A stretch of DNA of 64,000 nucleotides from Aquisalimonas sp007126095 (GTDB lineage: Bacteria > Pseudomonadota > Gammaproteobacteria > Nitrococcales > Aquisalimonadaceae). The notes under the pieces are model-generated. The model had not been told where the DNA came from and did no database searches. It worked only from the letters and a program-made list of their open reading frames with translations. Location: NCBI RefSeq assembly GCF_048323695.1, contig NZ_JBLWFT010000001.1, positions 620,001 to 684,000 of the forward strand, given 5' to 3'. Below, one piece after another: positions 37,933-46,620 of this stretch (within the stretch, counting starts at the first letter, position 1; each line of letters opens with the position of its first letter). Made by a program: the position numbers and the translations under genes.

Positions 37933-38538
37933 TCAGGAGCGGAACAGCCCGCGGCGGATCACCTTGCGGATTTCCTTCTGTCCGACCCAGACGCGGGTGT
38001 TGTCGGAAAGGCTGGTGAGCGCCAGATTCACCTGGTAGTACGCCACCTCCGTACGCCCCTCCACATCGCGGATGGTGTTGATGGTGCCGGTGAGCATGTA
38101 ATCGGCGCCCAGCTCCATCCCGGCCGGGTTACGGGTGTCTTCCCGGGCGTGCAGGCCCTGATCCTCGCGCTCCTGCCGGATGGCCTCCCGCTCGCCGCGG
38201 TCGGCCACGAAGGTGATGCGCCCGGAATTGATCAGCTCCCGCTCGATGTCGCGGATGAACGCGTTGGTGCTGATGTGTTCGTCGCTCAGGTTGCGGATTT
38301 CGCCGACAATCACCGTGGGTTCATCGGCGCTGTTGTTGATGTGGCGTTCCAGCCAGGGCCGGTCGAGCATGTCGCCGACCATCTCTTCGGAGACCAGCTT
38401 GGAGTCCCGGTCGTTCCAGCGCCCGGTGAGGTCCTCGGTTTCGCCCTCACCGACGCGGTCCACCTGCGTGGCACAGCCTGCAAGCAGCACCAGCATTGCC
38501 CATGCCACACCCAGCATGCGTAACTGTCTCATCATCAT
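37933..38538 (-). CDS. LpoB-like penicillin-binding protein activator lipoprotein
   Basis: The 201-residue protein has a lipobox LAGC (Cys22) and the LpoB fold region (PF13036): PTVIVGEIRNLSDEHISTNAFIRDIERELINSG, then MELGADYMLTGTINTIRD and YYQVNLALTSLSDNTRVW. E. coli LpoB is an outer-membrane lipoprotein that activates PBP1b. Homology is to the wider LpoB/FlgT-like family, so PBP activation is a likely but unproven role. It is the first gene of a pair with the COG3014-like lipoprotein. Confidence 0.85.
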   Translation of the reverse strand: MMMRQLRMLGVAWAMLVLLAGCATQVDRVGEGETEDLTGRWNDRDSKLVSEEMVGDMLDRPWLERHINNSADEPTVIVGEIRNLSDEHISTNAFIRDIERELINSGRITFVADRGEREAIRQEREDQGLHAREDTRNPAGMELGADYMLTGTINTIRDVEGRTEVAYYQVNLALTSLSDNTRVWVGQKEIRKVIRRGLFRS

Positions 38539-38644
38539 CCCCTGACTCCACCGAGGCCACAGCGCCCCGTCGGGTTTATTCTGCTCCCATCATCATCGCC
38601 GGGAAAGGGTGTTACCCGGGAACCGGGCGGTTCGAGGGATGAAT

Positions 38645-38785
38645 GGTGGACCTGAAGGTCCACCCTACGCGACAGGCCGCCGCATTCCGCCGCATTCCGC
38701 CGCATTCCGCCGTGTTCCGCCGTGTTCCGACACATCCCGCCATGTGCCATGTGCCATTGTCGTAGGGTGGACCTTCAGGTCCACC
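38645..38785. repeat. REP-like facing pair enclosing a tandem array
   Basis: Two REP-like units (38645-38669 plus, 38761-38785 minus) face each other, tails inward, around a 10-bp tandem array. They lie in the 326-base gap between the LpoB-like gene and the proX terminator. Confidence 0.85.
38681..38730. repeat. 10-bp tandem repeat array
   Basis: CGCATTCCGC occurs three times in a row, followed by CGTGTTCCGC and CGTGTTCCGA, then a degenerate sixth unit. The two subtypes differ at positions 3-4. Confidence 0.85.
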
Positions 38786-38805
38786 AATAAACACGCCCCC
38801 ACCAT

Positions 38806-38841
38806 CAAAAAAGCCCGACCGGCTTGCGCCGATCGGGCTTT
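38806..38841 (-). terminator. Rho-independent terminator of proX
   Basis: On the minus strand a 9-bp stem AAAGCCCGA/TCGGGCTTT is followed by further T, 24 bases after the proX stop. Confidence 0.85.
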
Positions 38842-38864
38842 GGACATACATCAGACGTCGTGGT

Positions 38865-39731
38865 TCAGAGTTCGCCGGTCACCCAGTAGTCGATGTAACC
38901 GGACTGCTCGTCGATGAACTTCTCCACGGCTTCCTCGTAGGAGTTGTCCTGGGCGTACGCCATGTAGTCCTGGAGCATCTCCAGCGGGATGAACATCCGG
39001 GCCAGTACGTCGGCCGCATCCGGATGGTCCTCATGGAAGCCGTTGCGGGTCAGGGCGTGGATACGCTCCGCACCGCCCAGGCTCCCCTCGGGATCTTCCA
39101 GATACCGCAGATCGTAGGCACCGAACTTCCAGTGCGGGCTCCAGCCCGTGACCACGATCCACTCATCACGGCTGATGGCCCGGTCCAGTGCGGCGGTCAT
39201 GCCGGCACCGCTGGAGAACTGCAGGTTATAGTCATCCAGGGCGTAGTCTTCCATCGCCTGTTCGGAGAGGTTGGACAGGCCGGCGCCCGGATCGATACCG
39301 GTGATCTCGCCGCCCAGACGCTCGCGAACCTCGTCGTTCTTCAGGTCTTCGATGGAGCTCAGCTCATCTTCCGGGATGTAGTCCGGCACCACCCAGCCCA
39401 GGCGGGCGCGGGTGTAGAGCGGGCCGAGGTCGGTGTAGTCACCGGCGATCCCGTCCAGATAATCACCGTGCGTACCGGGCTGCCAGGACATGAGCATGGC
39501 GTCGATGTCGCCACCGGCAATGCCCTGGTACTGCGGGGCGATGTCGGTCTGCGTCAGGTTCACGTCATACCCTGCGCGGTCCTCGAGGATTTCCGCAGCG
39601 AGCTTCGTGATGAACTCGGCATCGGACCACGCCGTCCAGCCGATGGTGATTTCGTCCGCCGAGGCGGAGGTCCCCGCCACGGCCGCACCCAGCACCATGG
39701 AAGTCAGAGCACGACTCGTCATTTTTAACAT
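38865..39731 (-). CDS. proX: Glycine betaine/proline ABC transporter, substrate-binding protein
   Basis: The 288-residue periplasmic protein (OpuAC family) has a signal peptide (about 1-25) and begins mature as DEITIGWTAWSDAEF. Trp residues typical of the betaine aromatic cage occur in GWTAWSD, SWQPGTHGDY and TGWSPHWKFGAYDLRYLEDP. The start at 39731 removes a long shadow extension. It is the last gene of the proV-proW-proX operon but is separated from proW by 196 bases containing hairpins, and it has its own downstream terminator. Confidence 0.93.
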   Translation of the reverse strand: MLKMTSRALTSMVLGAAVAGTSASADEITIGWTAWSDAEFITKLAAEILEDRAGYDVNLTQTDIAPQYQGIAGGDIDAMLMSWQPGTHGDYLDGIAGDYTDLGPLYTRARLGWVVPDYIPEDELSSIEDLKNDEVRERLGGEITGIDPGAGLSNLSEQAMEDYALDDYNLQFSSGAGMTAALDRAISRDEWIVVTGWSPHWKFGAYDLRYLEDPEGSLGGAERIHALTRNGFHEDHPDAADVLARMFIPLEMLQDYMAYAQDNSYEEAVEKFIDEQSGYIDYWVTGEL

Positions 39732-39820
39732 GCGTTTACTCCTTGATTGCCCTCGATTGCACCGGACGGAGAGCGCCCGGTTCTCGACACGTCTCCAGCG
39801 AACCCCAGAGGTCCGAGAAG

Positions 39821-39902
39821 CCGGGGTGGCCGGACGGGTTCCGACGCTCACCCCGGACGTGCCTTGAGGCGTACAGGAAGGCCCGGACGAGCCGAGCCTT
39901 CC
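39821..39902 (-). other. Two stem-loops between proW and proX
   Basis: One hairpin has 8-bp arms CCGGGGTG/CACCCCGG (39821-39856) and the other 7-bp arms GGAAGGC/GCCTTCC with an inner 3-bp helix (39876-39902). They follow the proW stop in the transcript and precede proX. Confidence 0.55.
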
Positions 39903-39927
39903 ATGCCTGACAGGGAGTATAACGAAA

Positions 39928-40833
39928 TCAGCCGTTTTGTTGTTCCCTGCCAAACATCCGCCGCAGGAAATCCAGCGGTGAACTCCGGCGCGCACCGTAG
40001 GCCGGCGCGAAACTCTGGGTGATCCGGTCCAGCAGAATGGCGAGAATCACCACGCCGAGACCGCCCTCGAAACCGAGGCCCACGTTCAGGCGCTGGATGC
40101 CTGTGAGCACCACGTTACCCAGGCCGCCGGCACCGATCATGGAGGCGATCACCACCATGGACAGCGACAGCATGATGGTCTGGTTGATACCGGCCATGAT
40201 GTTGGGCAGTGCCAGGGGCAACTGCACCTTGAACAGCAGCTGCCGATCAGTGCAGCCGAATGCCTGGCCGGCCTCGACGTTCTCGGAACTCACCTGACGG
40301 ATGCCCAGGTTGGTCAGGCGCACCGCCGGTGGCATGGCGAACACCACCGTGGCGATGGTGCCCGGCACCTTGCCCAGGCCGAAGAAGATCACCGCCGGGA
40401 TCAGGTACACGAATGGCGGCATGGTCTGCATGAAGTCCAGCACCGGGCGGACCACCTGCTCGACGATGTCGTTGCGCGCCATGGCAATACCGATGGGCAG
40501 CCCGATCAACAAAGCCACCACACTGGCTGCGAGCACCAGCGCCAGGGTGGACATGGTGGGCTCCCAGAGGTCCATGACACCGATCAGCAACAGCGCCACG
40601 ATGGCGAAGATACCGAATTTCCACCCGACCCGCGTGAACGCCAGCACCGCGATCAGCAGGATGAACACCTCCGCCGGAATCCAGAGAAGAAAGTTCTCGA
40701 AGTTGTTGGTGAAGAAGGCGACAACCATGGCGAACGCATCGAGGCCGCCCTCAAGGTTGTCACGCACCCAATCCACACCGGTCTCCACGTACCGGCCAAT
40801 CGGGATCTCTACGTCATCCAGGAAAAAAGCCAT
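39928..40833 (-). CDS. proW: Glycine betaine/proline ABC transporter, permease
   Basis: The 301-residue inner-membrane permease has about six or seven membrane segments and the conserved coupling loop EAGQAFGCTDRQLLFKVQLPLALPNI that contacts the ATPase. It pairs with ProV and ProX to import betaine. It starts 3 bases after the proV stop. The N-terminal 45 residues, acidic and amphipathic, match the ProW type. Confidence 0.94.
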   Translation of the reverse strand: MAFFLDDVEIPIGRYVETGVDWVRDNLEGGLDAFAMVVAFFTNNFENFLLWIPAEVFILLIAVLAFTRVGWKFGIFAIVALLLIGVMDLWEPTMSTLALVLAASVVALLIGLPIGIAMARNDIVEQVVRPVLDFMQTMPPFVYLIPAVIFFGLGKVPGTIATVVFAMPPAVRLTNLGIRQVSSENVEAGQAFGCTDRQLLFKVQLPLALPNIMAGINQTIMLSLSMVVIASMIGAGGLGNVVLTGIQRLNVGLGFEGGLGVVILAILLDRITQSFAPAYGARRSSPLDFLRRMFGREQQNG

Positions 40834-40836
40834 GAG

Positions 40837-42036
40837 TTACCCTGCCTTGTTGAGCGTCTGCAACAGCGCGGTCTTGGAGATGGAGCCGACGTAGCGGCCC
40901 TCTCCATCCACCACCGGCACGGGCCAGCGCGAGTCCGCGACCAGGCCCAGCACCTCGTTCAGCGGCTTGTCCACGGGCACCGACTGCACCCCTTCTTCGA
41001 ACGCCGCGGACCAACGGTCTTCACCGCCGGAGTCCTTGGCCCGGTTCAGGCCCTCGGCGCTGACAATGCCCTGGAATGCGCGGTTGCGGTCCACCACGAT
41101 GCCGAACTCGCGGTCATGCTCCCGCAGCCGTGCCAGTGCGGCCGACACATCCACCCCAGGGCGCTGGATCACGGTGACCTGCTTGTTGGTGGCGATATCG
41201 CCGGCCGCGAAAACCTGACTGACGTCAACGCCGTAGAAGAACGACTTCACGTATTCGTCCGCGGGGTTGCTGACGATCTCTTCCGGCGTCCCCACCTGCA
41301 CCACGCGGCCACCCTCCATCATGGCGATGCGGTCGCCGATGCGCATGGCCTCGTCCAGGTCGTGGGAGATGAACACCACCGTGCGCTGATCGCGCTGCTG
41401 CAGCTCGATGAGTTCGTCCTGCATCTCGGTGCGGATCAGCGGGTCCAGTGCCGAGAACGCTTCGTCCATCAGCAGGATGCCCGGATCCGTGGCCAGCGCA
41501 CGGGCAAGCCCCACACGCTGTTTCATGCCGCCGGAGAGTTCATGGGGATAGCTGTTGAGCCAGGCACCCAGCCCGACCGATTCCAGCGCCCCCTTCGCCC
41601 GTTCGCGGCGCTTCTCCCGGGGGACACCCGACGCCTCCAGGCCGAACGCCGCGTTATCGATCACGGTCTTGTGCGGCATCAGCGCGAACGACTGGAACAC
41701 CATGCTCATGTCGTTGCGGCGCATGTCGATGAGCTCTTTCTTGCTCATGCGGGTGATGTCGCGCCCGTCGATCTTCACCGAACCGGAGGTCGGCTCGATC
41801 AGGCGGTTGAGCATGCGCACCAGTGTGGACTTCCCGGAGCCGGACAGCCCCATGACGACGAAGATCTCGCCCGGGCGGATGGCGAAGTTGGCATCCTGGA
41901 CCCCGACGGTGTTGCCGGTTTTCGCGAGGATGTCGTCCTTGTGCCACCCTTCCTCGACCAGGCGCATGGCTTCCTTCGGTTTGGGGCCGAAGATCTTGTA
42001 GAGATTCTCAACGACGAGTTTGTACTCTTCAGACAT
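40837..42036 (-). CDS. proV: Glycine betaine/proline ABC transporter, ATP-binding protein
   Basis: The 399-residue ATPase has Walker A GLSGSGKST, the signature LSGGMKQRVGLARAL, Walker B ILLMDEAFSALD, and C-terminal tandem CBS domains that sense ionic strength in this family. The ATG at 42036 gives a family-like start MSEEYKLVVENLYKIFG; longer in-frame starts at 42048 and 42096 exist. It is the first gene of the operon. A BetI-like half palindrome lies about 250 bases upstream. Confidence 0.95.
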   Translation of the reverse strand: MSEEYKLVVENLYKIFGPKPKEAMRLVEEGWHKDDILAKTGNTVGVQDANFAIRPGEIFVVMGLSGSGKSTLVRMLNRLIEPTSGSVKIDGRDITRMSKKELIDMRRNDMSMVFQSFALMPHKTVIDNAAFGLEASGVPREKRRERAKGALESVGLGAWLNSYPHELSGGMKQRVGLARALATDPGILLMDEAFSALDPLIRTEMQDELIELQQRDQRTVVFISHDLDEAMRIGDRIAMMEGGRVVQVGTPEEIVSNPADEYVKSFFYGVDVSQVFAAGDIATNKQVTVIQRPGVDVSAALARLREHDREFGIVVDRNRAFQGIVSAEGLNRAKDSGGEDRWSAAFEEGVQSVPVDKPLNEVLGLVADSRWPVPVVDGEGRYVGSISKTALLQTLNKAG

Positions 42037-42281
42037 GAATCTGCCCATGGATGAGGCCTCCACGCGGCAGAGCGCACCCGGGAGGTGTGACGCCACACCT
42101 CGATTGCCACTCCACGCATGTCGGCTGTTCTCATTGGCCTGCGGATCGACTGCCGGGTCGTCCGAGGCCCCGTTTCAACAGGAACTTTAAGAGGGCCCGG
42201 CCGTGTCCGCAAACCCTGACGTCAGCGCTTGCGGACCTGACCGGCAACCCGGCCGATCAGAAATCGGCTTCTCGGTTTTTG

Positions 42282-42300
42282 TTTGATCGTTCAATTAATA
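42282..42300. promoter_or_regulatory. BetI-operator-like sequence
   Basis: TTTGATCGTTCAATTAATA shares the CGTTCAAT core and flanking TTGAT of the E. coli BetI site. The similarity is partial (a 4-base deletion), and no betI gene is in the window. Confidence 0.3.
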
Positions 42301-42347
42301 CTTACGCAGTCTACCCTCTCCCCCGGCCATTTCCAAACCCAAGGCTT

Positions 42348-42366
42348 GCGAATGCGAACGATTCTC
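42348..42366 (+). promoter_or_regulatory. Candidate Fur box
   Basis: GCGAAT-GCGAAC-G-ATTCTC follows the hexamer pattern of a Fur box (NAT-type repeats, the last inverted). It is 90 bases before the receptor ATG. Confidence 0.5.
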
Positions 42367-42456
42367 ATTGACGGTCACATTCACGTTTCGTAAGGTACCC
42401 CGAAATCGAGATCAAAAAACCGAAACACCGCAAACAACAATCCGGAGGGCACATCC

Positions 42457-44736
42457 ATGATCCCGCTTCGACGCAGCCACGCCATCGCCGGTGTCACCGC
42501 GCTTGGCCTGGCCGCCGCAGCCGGCGCCACCGCCGACGACGGTAACCGCTCCCCCACCCTGCTCGACCGCATCAGCATCACCGGCGACCCGGACCGGATT
42601 CAGGATGTTCCCGGCTCCGCCCAGCAACTCGACCGCGACGAACTGGACCGTCACAGCTACAGCGACCCGCACCGCATCCTGCGCGCCATCCCGGGCGTGA
42701 ACATTGCCGAGGAAGAGGGCTACGGCCAGTTCCCGCACATCAGCATGCGCGGCACACCGCCGGAGCGGAACAACCGGGTGACGGTCATGGAGGACGGCGT
42801 GCTTGTTGCCCCGGCGCCCTACTCCGCCCCGGCAGCCTACTATTTCCCACCCATGGCCCGGATGGACCGGGTGGAAGTGCAGAAAGGGGCTAGTGCCATC
42901 CGCCACGGACCGTACACCACCGGTGGCGCGCTGAACATGCTCTCCACCCCTATCCCCGACGACACCAGCGGCAAGGCGGATGTGCTGTTTGGCTCGAACA
43001 ACGGCCGCCGCGTGCACGCCAACGTCGGCGGAACGGAGGACCTGCCCGAGGGTGCGGGACAGTTCGGCTGGCTGATCGAGGGGTTCACGGAGCAATCCGA
43101 CGGCTTCAAGAACCTGGACAACCCTGCTTCCGGCCCAAACCAGCCGGAGCCGAACACGGGCCTGGACCGGCGCAACATCATGACCAAGCTGCGCTGGAAC
43201 ACCGACCCGACGGCCGCCATCTACCAGGAAGTGGAATTCAAGTACGCCCGTGACGACCGCACCATCAACGACACCTATCTGGGGCTGACCGAGAGCGACT
43301 ATCGGGATGACCCGTACCGGCGCTACCACGGCTCGCAGAAGGACGAGATCAACACCGAGAACGAGCTGTTCCAGCTGCGGCACTACCTCAACCCGACCCC
43401 GAACACCGACCTCACCACCACTATCTACCGCACGGACACGGTGCGGAACTGGTACAAGCTGCATGAAGTGGCACCAGAGGGGGCAGACTTTGATGATCCG
43501 GACTCATTCACCGGCATAACGGACATTCTTGACAATCCTGGTGGCTTCGCCAGTGAATTCGCCTGGATTCAGGGTAACGATAACGATGCCCGTGGCGCCG
43601 TCCGCGCCAACAACCGCGAGTACTACGCCCAGGGCATCGACTTCACCGGTGGCTACTGGTTCGATCTCGGTGGCTGGGATCATGAACTGGAGGTCGGCCT
43701 CCGTTTCCATCAAGACGAAGAAGACCGCTTCCAGTGGCAGGACCAGTACGAAATGGGCCCTGAAGGCGATATGTACCAGGTGGAACGCGGTACTCCCGGC
43801 GAAACCACCAACCGCCTGACCGAAGCCGACGCCATCGCCACCTACGTCCAGAACACCATGCGCCAGGGGCCGTGGCAGATTCAAACCGGCCTGCGGTACG
43901 AAGACATCGAGATCCGTCGCCGGGACTGGGACGACGAGAACAGAGGCAGCCCGGACGACGACCGCACTGCCAACTACCGCGTGTGGATTCCCGGGATCGG
44001 CGCGACCTACGCCATCGACGCCAACTGGAGCGTGCTGGCCGGCGTGCACCGCGGCTTTGCGCCCGGCGGAACCGACCCCGACGCCCGCGAAGAGCGAAGC
44101 ACCAACTACGAGGCGGGTTTCCGCTTCAGCAGTGCCAACACCCGCGCGGAAGTCATCGGCTTCTTCAACGACTACAGCAACATCAACATCGAGTGCACCG
44201 CCGTGGGCAGCGGCTGTGGTGAAGCCGACATCGGCGACAACGTCTCCGCCGGCGAAGTTGAGATCTACGGGCTGGAAGCCTTGGTCATGCACGACCTGGG
44301 GCGGTCTCAGGGATGGGACTACGCGGTTCCTCTCAGTCTGGGCTACACCCTGACCCAGAGTCGGTTCGCCCAATCGATTGGTGACAGCGCCCCGAACCAG
44401 TGGGCCAACGCGGAGAAAGGCGACTCGCTGCCGGAAATCCCGGAGCACCAGATCAATGCCAGTGCGGGCATCGGTCAGGAAGACTGGCGCGTCACCCTCA
44501 ACGCCAACTACGTCACCTCGGTGAATGCCCGGGCCGACCCGCAGTTCAGCGGCCAGGAGATCGATTCCCGACTGCTCATGGACGTCTCCGGCGAGTACCG
44601 GGTGCACCCCAACGCACGGCTGTTCGCCGCCGTCGAGAACCTCACGGACAAGGAGTACATCGCGCACTACCGCCCGGCCGGCGTACGGCCCGGGAAATCC
44701 CGTGAAGTCTGGGCCGGGGTGAAAATGGAGTTCTGA
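42457..44736 (+). CDS. TonB-dependent outer-membrane receptor (FecA-like)
   Basis: The 759-residue protein has a signal peptide (about 1-26), a TonB-box-like TLLDRISITG, a plug domain with LRAIPGVNIAEEEG and VEVQKGASAIRHGPYTTGGALNML, and a barrel ending in the conserved Phe (VWAGVKMEF). The plug resembles FecA/ferric-citrate receptors. The Fur-like box upstream supports iron-dependent expression. No sigma-FecI/FecR pair or FecB-E transporter is adjacent. Its real ligand is unknown. Confidence 0.88.
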   Translation: MIPLRRSHAIAGVTALGLAAAAGATADDGNRSPTLLDRISITGDPDRIQDVPGSAQQLDRDELDRHSYSDPHRILRAIPGVNIAEEEGYGQFPHISMRGTPPERNNRVTVMEDGVLVAPAPYSAPAAYYFPPMARMDRVEVQKGASAIRHGPYTTGGALNMLSTPIPDDTSGKADVLFGSNNGRRVHANVGGTEDLPEGAGQFGWLIEGFTEQSDGFKNLDNPASGPNQPEPNTGLDRRNIMTKLRWNTDPTAAIYQEVEFKYARDDRTINDTYLGLTESDYRDDPYRRYHGSQKDEINTENELFQLRHYLNPTPNTDLTTTIYRTDTVRNWYKLHEVAPEGADFDDPDSFTGITDILDNPGGFASEFAWIQGNDNDARGAVRANNREYYAQGIDFTGGYWFDLGGWDHELEVGLRFHQDEEDRFQWQDQYEMGPEGDMYQVERGTPGETTNRLTEADAIATYVQNTMRQGPWQIQTGLRYEDIEIRRRDWDDENRGSPDDDRTANYRVWIPGIGATYAIDANWSVLAGVHRGFAPGGTDPDAREERSTNYEAGFRFSSANTRAEVIGFFNDYSNINIECTAVGSGCGEADIGDNVSAGEVEIYGLEALVMHDLGRSQGWDYAVPLSLGYTLTQSRFAQSIGDSAPNQWANAEKGDSLPEIPEHQINASAGIGQEDWRVTLNANYVTSVNARADPQFSGQEIDSRLLMDVSGEYRVHPNARLFAAVENLTDKEYIAHYRPAGVRPGKSREVWAGVKMEF

Positions 44737-44783
44737 CCGCGCACCGCTTTGAAACTGTCGTTACCTCGTGGGCACTGCCCTTT

Positions 44784-44818
44784 CAGCCGTATCCGGGATG
44801 GATGCGGCTGTTTTCTTT
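44784..44818 (+). terminator. Rho-independent terminator of the TonB receptor
   Basis: An 11-bp stem CAGCCGTATCC/GGATGCGGCTG (one G-U pair) around a 5-base loop is followed by TTTTCTTT, 47 bases after the stop. Confidence 0.85.
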
Positions 44819-44846
44819 GGTGCATGGAACACGGGTCATCAGACAC

Positions 44847-44871
44847 GGTGGACCTGAAGGTCCACCCTACG
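44847..44871 (+). repeat. REP-like palindrome, single copy
   Basis: A complete unit (arms GGTGGACCT/AGGTCCACC, tail CTACG) lies just after the receptor terminator, with no partner nearby. Confidence 0.85.
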
Positions 44872-44910
44872 CCTGCACTCGCCCCGAGGCCTCCACGCCT
44901 CCTGCCAAAA

Positions 44911-45537
44911 TCACGCCCGCCGCTGTTCATCCTCGGGCCGGCCGGCTTCCTCGTCCGTGTCGGCGTGGTCGCGAGGCGGCTGCACGTCCTCCGGCGTCGG
45001 CGTGTCGTCATGCTCGGCCGCGGGCTCTGCTGCGGCGTCCGCGTCCGGCCGGCGTGCCTTGTCCGCCTGCCTTTCTTCCGGCTCCGGCGCCTCATCCTGC
45101 TCCGCCGTCTGCTCCGGCTCTGCCCTGGCGTGCTCCTCAGCGGGTTCCGCCGCGGCGTCGGCACCGGACGCTTCGTTTGAGGCTGCCGTCTGCGCCTTTT
45201 CGCTCTCCCCCTCGATGTCCTCCGGCCCCTGGAGCTGACGATCCTCCGGGCGGGTTTCCAGCAGGCCGGAGTTGGTGCCCGTGCCCAGGCGCTCGGAGCC
45301 CTCGGCCAGATGCTCGTAGAGCTGTCGGTAGGAGCCGGTCACGGTATTGAACAGGTGGGCCGTCTTCTCGAAATGCGTGCGCACATCCTCCCGGTAACGC
45401 TGCAGTTCGGCATTGGCCTCGTCGCGCTCCTGCTCCATCTCCCGGGCCTTCTCCACGCCCGGTGCGGTGTAGCGGCCCAACCAGATGCCGCCCACGAGGC
45501 AAATCAGCACAACGATGATCCAGATTGCCGTGGTCAT
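44911..45537 (-). CDS. zapG: ZapG/YhcB family (DUF1043) membrane protein
   Basis: The 208-residue protein has an N-terminal membrane segment (about 4-21, AIWIIVVLICLVGGIWLG), a DUF1043 helical core (EANAELQRYREDVRTHFEKTAHLFNTVTGSYRQLYEHLAEG), and a long acidic, Ala/Pro/Glu-rich tail of about 120 residues that is low-complexity and probably disordered. E. coli ZapG (YhcB) links cell division and envelope synthesis. The acidic tail is much longer than in E. coli (132 residues total). Confidence 0.85.
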   Translation of the reverse strand: MTTAIWIIVVLICLVGGIWLGRYTAPGVEKAREMEQERDEANAELQRYREDVRTHFEKTAHLFNTVTGSYRQLYEHLAEGSERLGTGTNSGLLETRPEDRQLQGPEDIEGESEKAQTAASNEASGADAAAEPAEEHARAEPEQTAEQDEAPEPEERQADKARRPDADAAAEPAAEHDDTPTPEDVQPPRDHADTDEEAGRPEDEQRRA

Positions 45538-45740
45538 AAACCCGTCCTCTATTGATTACCCGATACCATGACGACACTCCATGGCCCCAACTGTTCAGTA
45601 CAGCACGACTATACGGCAATGCCACCCGACCGCTCATCCGTAACTGCGCAGCAACACCCCTTCACACACTGCCGCGGATCGGACATGATCGAGGCGTCCC
45701 CGGGCACCCGCCCGGCACCACCCGATCCGGAGAGCGCAGA

Positions 45741-46364
45741 ATGGATGAGTCCGTCCACAGGGCCATGGCCCGCTGGCCCGACGTGCCCGCCGTCTACGGC
45801 TACATCGGCGTCAACCACCGTGGCGACTTCCTGCTGCAGGGACATGTGGTCACCCACGAACGCACCCGCGAGTTCATCCATCGCAACTACGGGCTGGACG
45901 ACCAGGGCCGCGCCTTTTTCCAGAACGGCCCCCAGCGCGCCTACGCGGATCTTGAGGCCACCCCCTGGATCTACCGCCTGATGGACGACGGCCAGCTCCG
46001 CACCCACACCGAGCAGCCCGTGACCGCCCTGCGGGAAGCCGGCATGACCGCCAGTGGCGACGTGGTGATAGTCACCGAGCACGGCCCGGGGCTGCTCCAC
46101 GCCCAGGACCTGGACCAACTGGCCGACCACCTGCAAAGCGACATGCAGCCGCTGGACGACGCCCTCGCCGCCCTTGTGGCCGGCTCCGGTGCCGAAGTCA
46201 CCCTCCTGCTCCCGGCCGGCCGCGTCCCGCTGCACCGGCTGGGCGACGCTCCCCTGCCGTCGCGCTTCGGCTACACCCCGCAGCCGCAGCCGGACCCGAA
46301 CGACCCCCGCAGCGCCGTCTCCACCCACCGCCCTGCATGGCGGCCCACCACGGATACTGAGTGA
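45741..46364 (+). CDS. Conserved hypothetical protein
   Basis: I do not recognise this 207-residue protein. It is cytoplasmic by appearance (no signal peptide or membrane segment) and has a globular beginning, WPDVPAVYGYIGVNHRGDFLLQG, and a Pro-rich C-terminal end. It may belong to a DUF family of proteobacterial unknowns. The ATG at 45741 follows GGAGAGCGC; the upstream frame is rejected. It stands alone between zapG and the porin. Confidence 0.65.
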   Translation: MDESVHRAMARWPDVPAVYGYIGVNHRGDFLLQGHVVTHERTREFIHRNYGLDDQGRAFFQNGPQRAYADLEATPWIYRLMDDGQLRTHTEQPVTALREAGMTASGDVVIVTEHGPGLLHAQDLDQLADHLQSDMQPLDDALAALVAGSGAEVTLLLPAGRVPLHRLGDAPLPSRFGYTPQPQPDPNDPRSAVSTHRPAWRPTTDTE

Positions 46365-46431
46365 CGTACAACATTTCAGCGTTACGAAAACAACCTGCCT
46401 GAATCCGCCGGAGACGCGCTTATGACGGGGC

Positions 46432-46450
46432 TTGTCACGCCTTTGTCACG
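46432..46450 (+). promoter_or_regulatory. Candidate Pho box upstream of the porin
   Basis: TTGTCACG-CCT-TTGTCACG holds two TGTCA half-sites with an exact 11-bp period, the PhoB spacing, and closely resembles the E. coli phoA box. TATTGT (46455-46460) follows but is closer than in typical Pho promoters. A weak TTGCAT/TACACT pair (46504-46530) with only 15 bases between may be an alternative promoter. Confidence 0.5.
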
Positions 46451-46620
46451 CGCGTATTGTTGCGCTTGTTGCGACCGCACAACGGGATGTTGCTTTCACC
46501 CCCTTGCATCCCGTGTGAGCACGCTACACTAAGGGACTAGATGGCAACGGGTGTAACTTTCCCGCGACAGGGCACCCACTTAAGTGCGTCTCTTGATGAC
46601 TCATCACAGGAGTAAGAAGA

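Larger units (their letters stand above)
42037..42456. other. 420-base divergent gap between proV and a TonB receptor
   Basis: This region separates divergent proV and the receptor gene. It is relatively AT-rich from 42270 to 42390, where I see a BetI-like sequence and a Fur-box-like sequence. No small gene or terminator is evident elsewhere in it. Confidence 0.6.

Noticed and set aside
38681..38730. CRISPR array
   Set aside because: The units are 10 bp and contiguous with no spacers, so this is a simple tandem repeat.
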